Position numbers and translations under genes: made by a program. A DNA stretch of 64,000 bases from assembly GCF_015222005.1 (NCBI RefSeq), contig NZ_JADFFL010000001.1, positions 186,001 through 250,000 of the forward strand, written 5' to 3'. The DNA is from Mucilaginibacter myungsuensis. Lineage in GTDB: Bacteria > Bacteroidota > Bacteroidia > Sphingobacteriales > Sphingobacteriaceae. The notes beneath the pieces were generated by a model, which made no database searches, was not told the origin of the DNA, and was given only the letters and a program-made list of their open reading frames with translations. Shown here piece by piece: positions 52,020 to 60,280 of this stretch. Numbering within the stretch: the stretch's first letter is position 1; each line of letters starts with the position of its first letter.

Positions 52020-54329
52020 TTAGTTTGCGAAGATACCCTCTGCCCCACCGGCAACGGTCTGTTCTTTACCGTAGACTAACAGATCAATATTCTGATCGGA
52101 CAGGTTCTGAACTTTTACGCCATCTTTGCTCACGGTCACTTTTATAGTGATACCACGGAAACCGATATGGAACGAGAATGAGGCCCATTTTTCAGGCAGG
52201 AATGGTTGGAATGACAGTTTATCTTCACGCATTCGCATGCCGCCAAAGCCTTCTACAACCGACATCCAGGTACCTGCCATGGATGTGATGTGGCAGCCGT
52301 CCTCAGTATCGTTGTTGTAATCGTCCAGATCCAAGCGCGATGTCCGCAGGTAGAACTCGTACGCACGTTTCTCGTCACCCAGTTTAGCCGCTAAGATAGA
52401 GTGTACGCATGGAGACAATGAAGACTCATGTACCGTACGTGGCTCGTAGTAATCAAAATTTCTTTTGATGGTATCTATATCGTATTGGTCTTCAAAGAAA
52501 TATATGCCTTGCAACACATCAGCCTGTTTGATATAACATGAACGTAAGATCCTGTCCCAACTCCATTTTTGGTTGATAGGGCGGTCGGTGGCAGGCAGAT
52601 CTTTCACCAGGATCTGTTCTTTATCCAGGTAACCGTCTTGCTGTAAAAAGATCTGTTGCTTTTCATCGTACGGCAGATACATATTGGCGATGATATGCTT
52701 AAAACGTTCGCCTTCGGTAATGATATCAAAGTTGATCTTAGCCACCAACGCTTCATATTTAGCGTTGTCTATGGACTTTACCTTTTCAATAACTTCTAAC
52801 GCATATTCCATACACCAAACCGCCAACGTACTGGTGTACCAGTTGTTGTTGATATTATTCTCGTACTCGTTAGGGCCTGTTACACCCAGCATCACGTACT
52901 GTTGCTTATCTTCAGACCAATTAACACGCTGCGACCAGAAGCGGGCAATAGCCAGTAATACTTCCAGACCGTAATCTGCCAGATAAGCTTCGTCGCCAGT
53001 GTAACGGACATAATTATATATCGCGAAAGCAATAGCGCCGTTACGGTGGATCTCCTCGAAAGTGATCTCCCATTCGTTATGGCATTCGGTACCATCCATG
53101 GTTACCATTGGGTAAAGGGCCGCACCATTTTTGAAGCCCAACAGAGCAGCATTTTCTATCGCTTTTCCTAATTGTTTATAGCGGTATAGTAACAAATTAC
53201 GGGTTACGCGTTGCTCTGCGGTCGACAGATAGAATGGCACACAATAGGCCTCAGTATCCCAATAAGTAGAACCTCCGTATTTCTCGCCGGTAAAACCTTT
53301 CGGACCGATATTCAAGCGGTCGTCCTCGCCGGTATATGTTTGATTCAGTTGGAATATATTGAAACGGATAGCTTGTTGTGCCGATACATCGCCGTCGATA
53401 ATGATATCGTTCAGTTCCCATTTTTTTGCCCAGGCTTCGGCTTGTTCGGCCATCATGGTGTCGAAACCTTTTGCCGATATCTTGTCCAGAACGGCATAGG
53501 TTAATTCTGCTAACTGATCAGACGGATGATTTTGTGACGACAAGTTAGCGGCATACTTGTATAGGGTAACCGTTTGCCCCTCGCCTGCTTTTAATTTCAC
53601 TACTGTACCAACATATTTCTCTTTATCTATTGGCTCAGCTATTATTTCAGCAGCATTACCATCTAAAGTAAGGTTGAATTTCATACCGGTAGCGACCTCA
53701 AAGCCGGTCTTTTTGGTACGCATCTGCACATAACCGCCATCTTGCTTGGCTTCTTTACTTACCTCGTCCCAAAACTTTTCGTCGTAGTTAGAGTCCTGAT
53801 TTTTAACGTCGCCATCTATAGATGGGGTAATTGTTAGCTCGCCTGAAAAATTGATGGGTTTGATACTGTATTTAATAGCACCGGTCTCGTCATCGGCCAT
53901 GCTGCAAAAACGGATCGCCTCTACTTCAACTATCTTGCCCGATGCGGTCTTGGCAGTAAAGTTCCTTTTCAGGTAACCATCCTTCATATTCAACTCGCGA
54001 CGGAACTCGCTTACCTCACATTTGGCCAGATCAAGCTGCTCACCGTCTAACTGAACATCGATACCCACCCAATTGGCGGCATTCAAAACTTTAGCAAAGT
54101 ATTCGGGATAGCCGTTCTTCCACCACCCTACGCGGGTTTTATCAGGATAATAAACACCTGCAACATAGTTACCTAAAAGCGATTCGCCGCTGTAGGCTTC
54201 CTCAAAATTGGCGCGCTGGCCCATACGGCCGTTGCCCAAACTGAAGATACTCTCGGATACTTTATGTACATGCGGATCAAAGCCTTCTTCAATGATCTTC
54301 CACTCGTCAATTTTTATATAGTCTTTCAT
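52020..54329 (-). CDS. GH65 family glycoside phosphorylase, probably maltose phosphorylase
   Basis: A 769-residue GH65 enzyme. The N-terminal beta-sandwich covers about 1-275 (EGFDPHVHKVSESIFSLGNGRMGQRANFEE) and the (alpha/alpha)6 barrel about 310-690. The general acid is Glu488 in GVTGPNEYENNINNNWYT, the position known for maltose phosphorylase (Glu487 in the Lactobacillus enzyme). The phosphate-binding region ESSLSPCVHSI is also present. It would split maltose with phosphate into glucose and beta-glucose-1-phosphate; pgmB lies just upstream and would convert the latter. Trehalose or kojibiose phosphorylase are less likely alternatives. No signal peptide is present. Confidence 0.92.
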   Translation of the reverse strand: MKDYIKIDEWKIIEEGFDPHVHKVSESIFSLGNGRMGQRANFEEAYSGESLLGNYVAGVYYPDKTRVGWWKNGYPEYFAKVLNAANWVGIDVQLDGEQLDLAKCEVSEFRRELNMKDGYLKRNFTAKTASGKIVEVEAIRFCSMADDETGAIKYSIKPINFSGELTITPSIDGDVKNQDSNYDEKFWDEVSKEAKQDGGYVQMRTKKTGFEVATGMKFNLTLDGNAAEIIAEPIDKEKYVGTVVKLKAGEGQTVTLYKYAANLSSQNHPSDQLAELTYAVLDKISAKGFDTMMAEQAEAWAKKWELNDIIIDGDVSAQQAIRFNIFQLNQTYTGEDDRLNIGPKGFTGEKYGGSTYWDTEAYCVPFYLSTAEQRVTRNLLLYRYKQLGKAIENAALLGFKNGAALYPMVTMDGTECHNEWEITFEEIHRNGAIAFAIYNYVRYTGDEAYLADYGLEVLLAIARFWSQRVNWSEDKQQYVMLGVTGPNEYENNINNNWYTSTLAVWCMEYALEVIEKVKSIDNAKYEALVAKINFDIITEGERFKHIIANMYLPYDEKQQIFLQQDGYLDKEQILVKDLPATDRPINQKWSWDRILRSCYIKQADVLQGIYFFEDQYDIDTIKRNFDYYEPRTVHESSLSPCVHSILAAKLGDEKRAYEFYLRTSRLDLDDYNNDTEDGCHITSMAGTWMSVVEGFGGMRMREDKLSFQPFLPEKWASFSFHIGFRGITIKVTVSKDGVKVQNLSDQNIDLLVYGKEQTVAGGAEGIFAN

Positions 54330-54368
54330 TTCTTATTATTCGGTTCTGTCTGGCATTATGATCATTAA

Positions 54369-54455
54369 ACCACAAAGAACACAAAGGTTCTCACAAAGGC
54401 CTTGTTAGCTAAAAGATCTTTGTGTTACGATTCTTTTCTTTGTGTCTTTTGTGGT
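54369..54455. repeat. long-range inverted repeat upstream of the GH65 gene
   Basis: ACCACAAAGAACACAAAG at 54369-54386 pairs with CTTTGTGTCTTTTGTGGT at 54438-54455 with 2 mismatches. The motif (accacaaag...acacaaag) is a frequent Bacteroidota intergenic word, as recalled. It lies about 40-125 bp before the GH65 start. Confidence 0.65.
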
Positions 54456-54559
54456 TAGATCGCTACTTTTTATTGGTGCCGTAAAGATGCAAAGCATTTT
54501 ATCGATCTGAACATCCGATACACTAAGCTCAATTATTTTTTAAACTTTTTGTAAAACAA

Positions 54560-54592
54560 TAAAGCGCTAATAAGTTGTTTAATAGCGCTTTA
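54560..54592 (-). terminator. putative terminator of pgmB
   Basis: A perfect 10-bp stem (TAAAGCGCTA/TAGCGCTTTA) with a 13-nt loop. On the minus strand it is followed by TTGTTTTAC. It lies about 90 bp past the pgmB stop. Confidence 0.6.
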
Positions 54593-54680
54593 CTAAAGTT
54601 AAAGAACGATTTTTTTGAGAAAAAATTTAAAGGATATTGATGACCAACAGCCCTCCTTATCTTCCATGCAATGCCGGATA

Positions 54681-55331
54681 TTATAGCGTATCCAACAGAT
54701 CTAAGGTCATTTTGTCCAATCCGGTCAGTACAATATCTGCCTTTGTTAATACCTCAGGCTGGCCGATGCCAACTACCTTCATTCCGCCGTTCTTACCGGC
54801 CTCAACCCCGGCAATTGCATCCTCGAATACCACACATTCTGATGGCTCAACACCCAACTCAGCCGCGCCTTTAATAAATACTTCCGGATCAGGCTTGGCG
54901 GCAGATACTTTGTTGCCGTCAACTATCGCATCGAAAAGGTCTGTGATACCTACTTTATCCAATATCATCATCGAATTTTTACTGGCCGATCCAAGCGCGG
55001 TCTTTAGTCCGGCATCACGACAAGCTATTAAAAACTCTTTAGCGCCCGGTAATATCTCGTCAGGTGTCATCTTGCCGATCATATCTACATACCAGGTATT
55101 TTTAAGGGTAGCCAATTCCTCCCGCTCTGCTTCTGCTTTGGTTACGCCGCCTATAGCCAAAATGATCTCTAACGAGCGTACACGGCTTACACCCTTCAAC
55201 TGTTCATTGTCGTGTTCGGTAAAATCAAATCCCAACTGGTTGGCCAGTCGTTTCCAGGCTTGGTAATGGTAAACGGCGGTGTCGACTATCACACCGTCCA
55301 GATCAAAAATACATGCTTTTATTTTGCTCAT
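54681..55331 (-). CDS. pgmB: beta-phosphoglucomutase
   Basis: A 216-residue HAD-superfamily mutase converting beta-glucose-1-phosphate to glucose-6-phosphate. It is started at the ATG 55329-55331 (MSKIKACIFDLDGVIVDTAVYHYQAWKRLANQLGF). The nucleophile and acid/base aspartates are in FDLDGVI (Asp10, Asp12). The cap carries KGVSRVRSLEIIL; LGSASKNS, SAAKPDPEVFIKGA and FEDAIAGVEAGKNGGMKVVGIG complete the core. It lies upstream of the GH65 phosphorylase, whose product is its substrate. Confidence 0.94.
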   Translation of the reverse strand: MSKIKACIFDLDGVIVDTAVYHYQAWKRLANQLGFDFTEHDNEQLKGVSRVRSLEIILAIGGVTKAEAEREELATLKNTWYVDMIGKMTPDEILPGAKEFLIACRDAGLKTALGSASKNSMMILDKVGITDLFDAIVDGNKVSAAKPDPEVFIKGAAELGVEPSECVVFEDAIAGVEAGKNGGMKVVGIGQPEVLTKADIVLTGLDKMTLDLLDTL

Positions 55332-55421
55332 AACTGTACGTGGCGAAAGGTACAAATTAGACGGATAAGGTGTCGGCTTTGTTTAAAAAAGATATATCAG
55401 CACAATTATCGCCAAAACAAA

Positions 55422-55456
55422 AACTCCCGTCTTTGGGGTCACAAAGTACGGGAGTT
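55422..55456 (-). terminator. terminator of the bestrophin-family gene
   Basis: A 14-bp stem with one bulged base and a 6-nt loop. On the minus strand it is followed by TTTTTGTTTTG. It starts 22 bp past the gene's stop. Confidence 0.85.
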
Positions 55457-55478
55457 GGGTTTATAAAGATCGGTATTA

Positions 55479-56405
55479 TTAAAGTATATAGTACACGCTC
55501 TCTTTATCCTGATCACTTTTGCTATTCAAGCCAATTTCTGGACTATCGTTCATCATTTGTTTCAGGTCGCGTTCGATAGTTTGAGATATCGCCGTAGTTG
55601 GTGTATCGGTCGGTTTGTTCTCGAAAGGATCTTGCAGATGGATGGCCATTTTCTCTACCAGTAAAAAGGCAGCGGCAATAGCTATGATCAGCGGAACCTC
55701 GAACATGCCGAAATACTCGATCAAACCAAAAGGCAATAGCGCAATGAAAAGGTACAAGCAAAAATGGATGTACAAACTATACGTAACCGGGAATACCGTG
55801 TTTTTGATACGCTCGCATTTCCCCATAGCATCGCAAAGGCGGTTGATCGTACCATCTATCTGCACTTGCTGATAGTCGTTCAGCCAGCCATTGCGATGAG
55901 CCAGACGCAGATCCATGCCGTGCAGTTTTAAAAGCGCGTTAGGCATATTGCTGAATCGGCGAGTAAATTTCACCTCTTCATCAACCAAAAAATCGATAGA
56001 GCGGATGTAGGCATTCTGCCCGCGCAAGCTTTGGCTTAAGCTATAGCACCAGGCTATTTGCCTGTTCAGGAAACGTTTTTTAAAGGTCTCTATTTCTTCA
56101 GAGCCATCATTCATGCCTAAAAAGGTGGTCATCTCGCGGGCCAGTGATCGCGAATCGTTCACTATAGCGCCCCATATACCGCGGGCCTCCCACCATCTAT
56201 CGTAGGCCTGGTTAGACCTGAACGCAAGCAGCAGCGAAATGATAGTAGCGAGAATGGCCGGCACGGCAATAGGGATAGATATACGCAGACTTGGAAAAAA
56301 TTGATGAAAAAGCGCTATGATGATACCATAGGCGGCAACCAATATCAACTCGCCCTTTATCTTTCCAACTACGTAGTTTACCGGAATATTTTTTTTGAGT
56401 AACAT
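55479..56405 (-). CDS. bestrophin-family anion channel protein
   Basis: A 308-residue membrane protein of the bestrophin/UPF0187 family. The two N-terminal helices and the cytosolic signature AFRSNQAYDRWWEARGIWGAIVNDSRSLAREMTTFL are typical, as is the C-terminal SLYIHFCLYLFIALLPFGLIEYFGMFEVPLII helix pair followed by EDPFENKPTDTPTTAISQTIERDL. Bacterial homologues form pentameric ion channels (KpBest). The physiological ion is not known. The C-terminus is a short polar tail. It is 34 bp downstream of the UspA gene. Confidence 0.9.
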   Translation of the reverse strand: MLLKKNIPVNYVVGKIKGELILVAAYGIIIALFHQFFPSLRISIPIAVPAILATIISLLLAFRSNQAYDRWWEARGIWGAIVNDSRSLAREMTTFLGMNDGSEEIETFKKRFLNRQIAWCYSLSQSLRGQNAYIRSIDFLVDEEVKFTRRFSNMPNALLKLHGMDLRLAHRNGWLNDYQQVQIDGTINRLCDAMGKCERIKNTVFPVTYSLYIHFCLYLFIALLPFGLIEYFGMFEVPLIIAIAAAFLLVEKMAIHLQDPFENKPTDTPTTAISQTIERDLKQMMNDSPEIGLNSKSDQDKESVYYIL

Positions 56406-56439
56406 AGCGTTTAGCTTTAAAGGTTAAACATTAAACCAG

Positions 56440-56940
56440 TTAAACTTCTTCTAACTCCTCTACCTGAGGAGCTGCCACGCGAGCAGCTACAGTAACCACC
56501 GGCACCATTACGGCCGATACCTCAATTACAGGATATTTACATTTTTGGATCAGCAATTCGGGATCCACACTGTAGCGGTTAAGTTTATTGTAAGTATGAT
56601 CTTTCACGCTTACAACACTCTCGATATCCTTAGCTTCTAAAAAGTTTTTAAATACCGCCACCGTGCTTCCGTAGAAGAACTCGTAGCTCACATTCACTAA
56701 CTGATCTTTCTTCAATCGTTTAAGGTTGCCCAACTGATCTTCAAATTCTTGCGTGATGTGCTGGTACTCGCTTGCGCGGCGGGACAGCATTAATAATTCG
56801 GTAATACTGTCAGACACTTGCATAAAGTGCACCATCGAGATATTAAATTTTTGATCGGGGTGCTTATGCAGCAAATTATTTATGGCGGTAAGCGATGCCA
56901 AACTAAAATCGGTCGGGACCAGGATGTTCTTTGTTTTCAT
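56440..56940 (-). CDS. universal stress protein (UspA) domain protein
   Basis: A 166-residue protein from the ATG at 56938-56940 (MKTKNILVPTDFSLASLTAINNLL). The N-terminal nucleotide-binding strand NILVPTDFS is UspA-like. A second half with VVSVKDHTYNKLNRYSVDPELLIQKCKYPVIEVS resembles the UspA C-terminal region. The ATP-binding GxxGxxxxGxS motif is not evident, so it may bind poorly or not at all. The C-terminus is Val/Ala-rich (VAARVAAPQVEELEEV). A longer in-frame start (56985) exists, but its N-terminus is asparagine-rich and unlike UspA. It precedes the bestrophin gene on the same strand. Confidence 0.82.
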   Translation of the reverse strand: MKTKNILVPTDFSLASLTAINNLLHKHPDQKFNISMVHFMQVSDSITELLMLSRRASEYQHITQEFEDQLGNLKRLKKDQLVNVSYEFFYGSTVAVFKNFLEAKDIESVVSVKDHTYNKLNRYSVDPELLIQKCKYPVIEVSAVMVPVVTVAARVAAPQVEELEEV

Positions 56941-57042
56941 AGCGATACTCCTTATATTTGTTTTACTATTGTTGTTATGATACAATAGTAGGTACCGCTG
57001 ATTAAGAACTCATAAGAGCGAGATTAAGATCCGATTAGAATT

Positions 57043-58410
57043 TCACCTTTTGGGATGATACGCGGGGAGCGCAATGCGGATGTCCGCACCCATATTCACT
57101 TTTGATATTATTGCAATAGTACCCTTGTGTAACCTGATGATATTCAGTGCCAAAGGCAAACCTACGCCATGACCGTCGAATTTACCGGTGTTAGATGCCC
57201 TGAAAAATGGCTCGAAGATATGCTGGATATCTTCTTCTGGAATACCGATACCCTGATCTTTCACACTGATCACTACCCTGCCCTTCTCGGTAAACAGTTT
57301 AATGATCACTGCTTTATTATCAGAGTATTTACAAGCATTAAGTACGATATTGCTGATGGCCAGTTTAAGCAGATGAACATTACCCAATAGCGTAATAGTA
57401 TCAACATCCTCGGGCAGTTCAGAAAGATCTACGGTGATGTTGTTGGCCGCCACAATGTGATCTGCCGCTTTCTTGATATCCCAAACCAACTCATCCGCAC
57501 GTATAGGTTCCCAATTTTGCTTCTTCCCGTCGAAGCCGGTTTGGGCTAAGCCAAGCAGACTGGTGATCATATCCTGCAAACTTTTAGCGCCTTTAAGTAT
57601 CTCAGAAAGAGCTTGCTTGTTGACGGTATCATCAGGCGAGACGTGCTTTAGGGCCAGCTCGGCCTCGCCTTTGATAATTGATAGTGGCGTACGCAACTCG
57701 TGCGACGCATTACTGACAAAGTTATTTTGGGTCTCGAAAGCCGTCTCCAGACGGTTGAGCATATCGTTAAAGGTTCGGGTAAGTTCGGCTATCTCGTCGT
57801 TACCGTCGCTACCGTCTAAGCGCAAGTGCAGGTTGTTGGCTGTAATGGTGTTTACCTTTTTTATAATGTTACGTACAGGCTTAAAGGTATGGAAGGAAAA
57901 ACGTGTACCTATAATATAAACCAGCACCAATAGCACCACAAAGCCTACTATAAGTATCTTCTCCAGGTTATCCAGTTCTTTTAATCCGTACGGATCTTTA
58001 GCCGATACCACAAAGATCAGGTCACCCTCGGTCAACCGCACTACCTTCCCGGCGTAAAAAGTGTTGTTAGTTTTATAGCGGGACTTACCGTCGGCCAAAA
58101 TATTATCCAGGAAATTTTCGGGAATAGCATCGAACTTATGCGTGAGCCTGTCCGCAGGTTTAATAATGTATTGACTTTCACTGGGTAAGCGTTCCAAAAA
58201 ACGCTGGCGCATGTCCTTAACCGCGCCGGCACTATCCAGATCTTTGGTTTGATAAACGTCGGCTGCAATGTTTACCCTCGCTTCCAGTCGTTTATAAAAA
58301 TCCTCGAAGTTGAATTGATGCTCGAAATAAAAGACAGCTGCGCTAAAAAGAATGATCACCCCCGATGTTAGGGCAAAAAACAGCCAGGCAACTTTCTTTT
58401 GTATGGTCAT
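57043..58410 (-). CDS. sensor histidine kinase
   Basis: A 455-residue inner-membrane kinase. Two membrane helices lie at about 8-28 and 150-170, with a periplasmic sensor region between them. A HAMP domain follows (about 172-225: TFKPVRNIIKKVNTITANNLHLRLDGSDGNDEI). The H box holds His237 in FVSNASHELRTPLSIIKGE. The catalytic domain shows the N box NIVLNACKYS, G1 DQGIGIPEED, F FEPFFRA and G2 GHGVGLPLALNII. The signal is unknown. It starts directly after the stop of the response regulator gene (58411), so the two form a two-component operon. Confidence 0.95.
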   Translation of the reverse strand: MTIQKKVAWLFFALTSGVIILFSAAVFYFEHQFNFEDFYKRLEARVNIAADVYQTKDLDSAGAVKDMRQRFLERLPSESQYIIKPADRLTHKFDAIPENFLDNILADGKSRYKTNNTFYAGKVVRLTEGDLIFVVSAKDPYGLKELDNLEKILIVGFVVLLVLVYIIGTRFSFHTFKPVRNIIKKVNTITANNLHLRLDGSDGNDEIAELTRTFNDMLNRLETAFETQNNFVSNASHELRTPLSIIKGEAELALKHVSPDDTVNKQALSEILKGAKSLQDMITSLLGLAQTGFDGKKQNWEPIRADELVWDIKKAADHIVAANNITVDLSELPEDVDTITLLGNVHLLKLAISNIVLNACKYSDNKAVIIKLFTEKGRVVISVKDQGIGIPEEDIQHIFEPFFRASNTGKFDGHGVGLPLALNIIRLHKGTIAIISKVNMGADIRIALPAYHPKR

Positions 58411-59091
58411 TTATTGGGCCGGCTCCTTTAATATGTAGCCCATTCCAACCACGGTGTGGATCAGCTTAACATCATGATCCTTATCTAATTTTTTGCGCAG
58501 ATAGTTAATGTAAACATCCACAACATTGGTGCCCATATTAAAATCGATATCCCAAACATGCTCCAATATCTCAATGCGCGACATCATCCGGTTCCTGTTC
58601 TTCACCAAAAACTCGATCAGACGGTATTCGGTAGCAGTAAGTTCGATCACGGCACCACCACGGCGCACCGAGCGCTCATCCTGATTGATCACCAGATCAG
58701 CTACTTGCAGGGTGCTTACCGGCTTGCCACCATTACGCCTGCGCGTGAGAGTGCGGATACGGGCATTCAATTCCTCTAAACTGAAGGGCTTAACCATGTA
58801 ATCGTCGGCACCACTATCCAAGCCTACAACAATGTTATCAGTAGTACCTAAAGCGGTCAGCATCAATACGGGAGCCTGGCTATCAGCCTTACGCAGGTTG
58901 CGGCAAACCTCTATCCCGTTCATGCCGGGTAGCATCACATCTAAAATGATCAGTGCTGGGTCTATCTTCATGGCCATCTGCAAACCGGTGTTGCCGTCCA
59001 TCGCTACACTTACCTGATAGCCTTCGGCACCAAGATCACGTTGTATAATGGATGCTAAGCGGGGTTCGTCTTCAATTAACAAGATCTTCAT
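58411..59091 (-). CDS. OmpR-family response regulator
   Basis: A 226-residue regulator. The receiver domain has Glu7/Asp8 of the acidic pocket, phospho-acceptor Asp51 in LIILDVMLPGMNG, Thr in LTALG and Lys101 in ADDYMVKPFS. The winged-helix domain (about 125-224) has ELTATEYRLIEFLVKNRNRMMSRIEILEHVWD and VDVYINYLRKKLDKDHDVKLIHTVVGMGYIL. It is the first gene of the pair with the histidine kinase. The target genes are unknown. Confidence 0.95.
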   Translation of the reverse strand: MKILLIEDEPRLASIIQRDLGAEGYQVSVAMDGNTGLQMAMKIDPALIILDVMLPGMNGIEVCRNLRKADSQAPVLMLTALGTTDNIVVGLDSGADDYMVKPFSLEELNARIRTLTRRRNGGKPVSTLQVADLVINQDERSVRRGGAVIELTATEYRLIEFLVKNRNRMMSRIEILEHVWDIDFNMGTNVVDVYINYLRKKLDKDHDVKLIHTVVGMGYILKEPAQ

Positions 59092-59235
59092 GCTCTCTCA
59101 AATATATTTAGTGCATAACAAAAATATGTTTAAACTGTTATTTTCAAACAGTCATGGGTCACATTTTTATTTACATGATTTGAATTTTGCAAATAATGGA
59201 TCGATTAGCGCAAACGCTCGCCTCCTTAACCGCTA

Positions 59236-59243
59236 TACCTTTG
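59236..59243 (+). promoter_or_regulatory. -7 box (TACCTTTG) of the SDR gene
   Basis: A perfect -7 consensus, 23 nt before the ATG at 59267. The -33 element is weak. Confidence 0.6.
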
Positions 59244-59266
59244 TATCAACAAAAAACAAATAAAAA

Positions 59267-60031
59267 ATGAATACCACAAGTAAAATAGCATTAGTAACGG
59301 GCGGCAGCCGCGGTTTAGGAAAAAACATGGCATTGAGCCTGGCCAAGAAGGGAATTAACGTGATCCTGACCTACCACAGCCAAAAAGATGAAGCCCTTAA
59401 GGTAGCAAGCGAAATAGAAGCAATTGGCCAAAATGCAGCCGTGTTGCAACTGGATAGCGGCAATGTAAGTAGCTTCAATGATTTCTTTTTGCAAGTTAAG
59501 GCTATATTAAAAGACACCTTTAACGCGGATGGTTTTGACTTCTTGATCAACAATGCCGGTATAGGTATCAACGCTCCTATTGCCGACACTACCGAAGAGC
59601 AATTTGACACTCTTGTAAACATCCACTTTAAAGGTGTCTACTTCCTTACCCAACAAGCATTGCCGGTAATTAAAGATGGTGGCCGTATCATCAACCTGTC
59701 TTCGGGTTTGGCCCGTTTCACTATGCCGGGTTATTCGGCCTATGCAGCTATGAAAGGAGCTATCGAAACACTATCCCGTTATCAGGCCTTAGAATTAGGC
59801 AAACGTGGTATAGCTGTGAACATTGTAGCCCCCGGCGCTATCGAGACCGACTTTGGCGGTGGTGTAGTGCGCGATAACGAGCATATCAACAAACATATCG
59901 CCGGTATAACCGCTCTTGGCCGCGTTGGTTTGCCGGATGATATTGGCGGTGTTGTTGCTTTCCTTTGTACAGACGAAGCTCGTTGGATCAACGGTCAGCG
60001 TATCGAGGTATCGGGTGGTATCAACCTGTAA
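59267..60031 (+). CDS. SDR-family dehydrogenase/reductase
   Basis: A 254-residue short-chain dehydrogenase. NAD(P) binding VTGGSRGLGKNMALSLAKKG (11-30), NNAG at about 93, the catalytic Ser in INLSSGLARF and the YxxxK motif YAAMK (YSAYAAMKGA) complete the active site. C-terminal IEVSGGINL is typical. The substrate is unknown; FabG-like 3-oxoacyl reductases look similar. It is a single gene with its own promoter. Confidence 0.93.
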   Translation: MNTTSKIALVTGGSRGLGKNMALSLAKKGINVILTYHSQKDEALKVASEIEAIGQNAAVLQLDSGNVSSFNDFFLQVKAILKDTFNADGFDFLINNAGIGINAPIADTTEEQFDTLVNIHFKGVYFLTQQALPVIKDGGRIINLSSGLARFTMPGYSAYAAMKGAIETLSRYQALELGKRGIAVNIVAPGAIETDFGGGVVRDNEHINKHIAGITALGRVGLPDDIGGVVAFLCTDEARWINGQRIEVSGGINL

Positions 60032-60052
60032 TTGATAATAAAACCGAGTCTG

Positions 60053-60145
60053 GAGCTTGTCGAAGGGCGGCGTGTTGGGATCACAGCAATGCATAGCAGC
60101 CATTTGCATAGTGGTGATCCCTGCGCACCATAGTTCGGCAAGCTC
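60053..60145. repeat. palindromic intergenic repeat element
   Basis: Nested inverted repeats: 60053-60064 with 60134-60145 (GAGCTTGTCGAA type, one mismatch) and 60077-60084 with 60114-60121 (GGGATCAC/GTGATCCC). A further element like it (gatccttcgctatgctccggggtgac) follows at about 60241-60266. No gene was found in 60032-60280. The style resembles Bacteroidota REP-like repeats. Confidence 0.65.
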
Positions 60146-60280
60146 ACTATGACGCCTTATTAACAACAACATCATGGACAACATCGTGAAGGATCTTTGA
60201 GAATAGCACCAATGAGCTGCTAACCCGCTCTGCTGAGTTACAGATCCTTCGCTATGCTCCGGGGTGACAAAATTCTATAT

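Larger units (their letters stand above)
54332..54680. other. 349-bp intergenic region with repeat and hairpin
   Basis: No gene was found. It holds the inverted repeat at 54369-54455 and the pgmB terminator-like hairpin at 54560-54592. The GH65 promoter must lie here but no clear TAnnTTTG was seen. Confidence 0.6.

Noticed and set aside
54637..55266. 209-codon plus-strand frame opposite pgmB
   Set aside because: It is Ser/Pro-rich shadow of a gene with all HAD motifs and a suitable neighbour.
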